From: CAZFXZ01 sp964523165
GTDB taxonomy: Bacteria > Patescibacteriota > Patescibacteriia > JACRDY01
DNA length: 23,817 bases
NCBI GenBank assembly: GCA_964523165.1
Contig: CAZFXZ010000010.1
Coordinates: forward strand, 1-23,817
Reading direction: 5' to 3'
The position numbers and the translations under genes are program-made. Every line of letters starts with the position of its first letter. Position 1 is the first letter of the stretch. Positions 23,285 to 23,817 of the stretch are shown piece by piece. The notes beneath the pieces were generated by a model, which saw nothing but the letters and a program-made list of their open reading frames with translations, did not search any database and was not told the DNA's origin.

Positions 23285-23301
23285 TAACTTATGATAAGTT
23301 A
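23285..23301. repeat. 17-bp perfect palindrome (operator candidate)
   Basis: TAACTTAT-G-ATAAGTTA is a perfect inverted repeat with 8-bp arms and a single central base. It overlaps the -10 hexamer and transcription start of the minus-strand GNAT promoter and lies 68 bases before the alaS ATG. The position fits a repressor operator; a small RNA hairpin is an alternative, but there is no T-run after it. Confidence 0.65.
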
Positions 23302-23324
23302 ATCATTTTTTAAGTTTTTGTCAA
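23296..23324 (-). promoter_or_regulatory. Promoter of the GNAT-ASCH operon
   Basis: On the minus strand a consensus -35 TTGACA (23319-23324) lies 17 bp from TAACTT (23296-23301). The predicted start near 23289 falls inside the palindrome and gives a 24-nt leader containing AGGAGG. It is divergent from the alaS promoter, about 8 bp away. Confidence 0.65.
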
Positions 23325-23331
23325 TGTCGCT

Positions 23332-23359
23332 TTGATTTTTCCCTAAAGTTTGCTAAACT
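23332..23359 (+). promoter_or_regulatory. Promoter of alaS, near-leaderless
   Basis: Extended -10 TGcTAAACT (TG at 23351-23352, hexamer at 23354-23359) with a TTGATT -35 at 23332-23337 (16-bp spacer). The ATG at 23369 is 9 bases from the hexamer, so the leader would be about 3 nt. Confidence 0.6.
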
Positions 23360-23368
23360 TTTGTTACT

Positions 23369-23817
23369 ATGGATTCAAAAGAATTACGTCAAAAATACCT
23401 AGATTTTTTCAAATCTAAAGGTCACACTATTATCCCGTCAGCTTCACTGATACCGGAAAACGACCCTTCGGTGCTCTTTACCACTGCCGGTATGCATCCG
23501 CTAGTCCCGTTTTTGTTGGGCCAAAGTCATCCCGCCGGCAGCCGCTTAACTGACGTGCAAAAATGTATCAGGACCGGTGATATCGATGAGGTTGGCGACG
23601 CCACGCACCTGACTTTTTTTGAAATGTTGGGCAACTGGTCGTTGGGCGATTATTTCAAAGACGAAGCTATAGAGTGGAGTTGGGAGTTTTTGACTTCGCC
23701 TGATTATTTAAATTTGGATAAAAATAAATTAGCCGTGTCGGTTTTTGCCGGTGACGCCGACGCTAACACTGACGAGCAAGCTATCGCTAAATGGCAAAGT
23801 TTGGGTTTGAGTGATGA
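23369..23817 (+). CDS. alaS: Alanine--tRNA ligase, 5' part only
   Basis: Class II aminoacyl-tRNA synthetase attaching alanine to tRNA-Ala. Only the first ~149 residues are in the window; the gene runs off the end. The start MDSKELRQKYLDFFKSKGH is typical, followed by SLIPENDPSVLFTTAGMHPLVPFLLG, TDVQKCIRTGDIDEVGDATHLTFFEMLGNWSLGDYFK (class II motif region with AlaRS-specific sequence), then FAGDADANTDEQAIAKW, matching AlaRS. THLTFF replaces the more common THHTFF. It has its own promoter and is divergent from the GNAT operon. Confidence 0.96.
   Translation, partial: MDSKELRQKYLDFFKSKGHTIIPSASLIPENDPSVLFTTAGMHPLVPFLLGQSHPAGSRLTDVQKCIRTGDIDEVGDATHLTFFEMLGNWSLGDYFKDEAIEWSWEFLTSPDYLNLDKNKLAVSVFAGDADANTDEQAIAKWQSLGLSD

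Noticed and set aside
1..23817. Search for tRNA, rRNA, CRISPR arrays, insertion sequences and attachment sites
   Set aside because: No cloverleaf-like stretches, spaced direct repeats, transposase motifs or flanking duplications were recognised by reading; a covariance-model scan was not possible.

Overview
The window looks like a chromosomal segment of a small-genome bacterium of the Candidatus Patescibacteria/CPR radiation, probably Parcubacteria-like. This is an inference. It rests on tightly packed genes, an archaeal-looking UMP kinase, the pairing of a one-TM protein with a zinc-ribbon TraG/DUF87-type ATPase, a sigma-region-4/HARE-HTH protein, and the scarcity of Shine-Dalgarno sequences. 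No rRNA, tRNA, CRISPR array or insertion sequence was seen. No stretch over 300 bases lacks a gene; the largest gaps are about 95-117 bases (387-479, 9964-10068, 15074-15190, 23266-23368) and hold promoters or terminators.

Layout. 1-386 is the C-terminal part of a SIMPL-domain protein, followed by a terminator. 446-5748 carries enolase, two tandem but diverged cofactor-independent phosphoglycerate mutases and formamidopyrimidine-DNA glycosylase, followed by a small charged protein (5761-6000). 5951-6367 (minus) is a DUF212 PAP2-like membrane protein, divergent by 7 bp from uppP. uppP, a GDP-mannose pyrophosphorylase, mltG and UMP kinase follow (6375-9963), so this part is biased toward the cell envelope. 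10069-15073 holds the sigma-region-4/HARE protein, then a probable DNA-translocation pair and a small membrane protein. 15191-18008 is an OmpR-type two-component system with an 11-bp tandem repeat upstream. 18034-20915 is an EamA transporter followed by two overlapping genes for a membrane-anchored clan-A glycosidase-like protein and a barrel-like protein. 20957-22069 is mnmA. 22091-23265 (minus) is an accessory-looking island of two ASCH-domain proteins and a GNAT acetyltransferase. 23369 to the end is the start of alaS.

How the parts fit. Enolase and the mutases perform the consecutive lower-glycolysis steps 3-PG to 2-PG to PEP. UppP recycles the lipid carrier for peptidoglycan and glycans, ManC makes GDP-mannose and MltG trims nascent glycan strands. 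The ATPase pair is a candidate DNA-transfer machine.

The most notable points are: (i) several genes whose -10 box lies only 6-9 nt upstream of ATG, implying leaderless mRNAs; (ii) the minus-strand ASCH/GNAT island, whose first two genes have strong Shine-Dalgarno sequences and whose promoter overlaps a perfect 17-bp palindrome; (iii) the sigma-4/HARE protein behind the best consensus promoter in the window; (iv) the diverged tandem phosphoglycerate mutases; (v) the transporter/glycosidase/barrel cluster.
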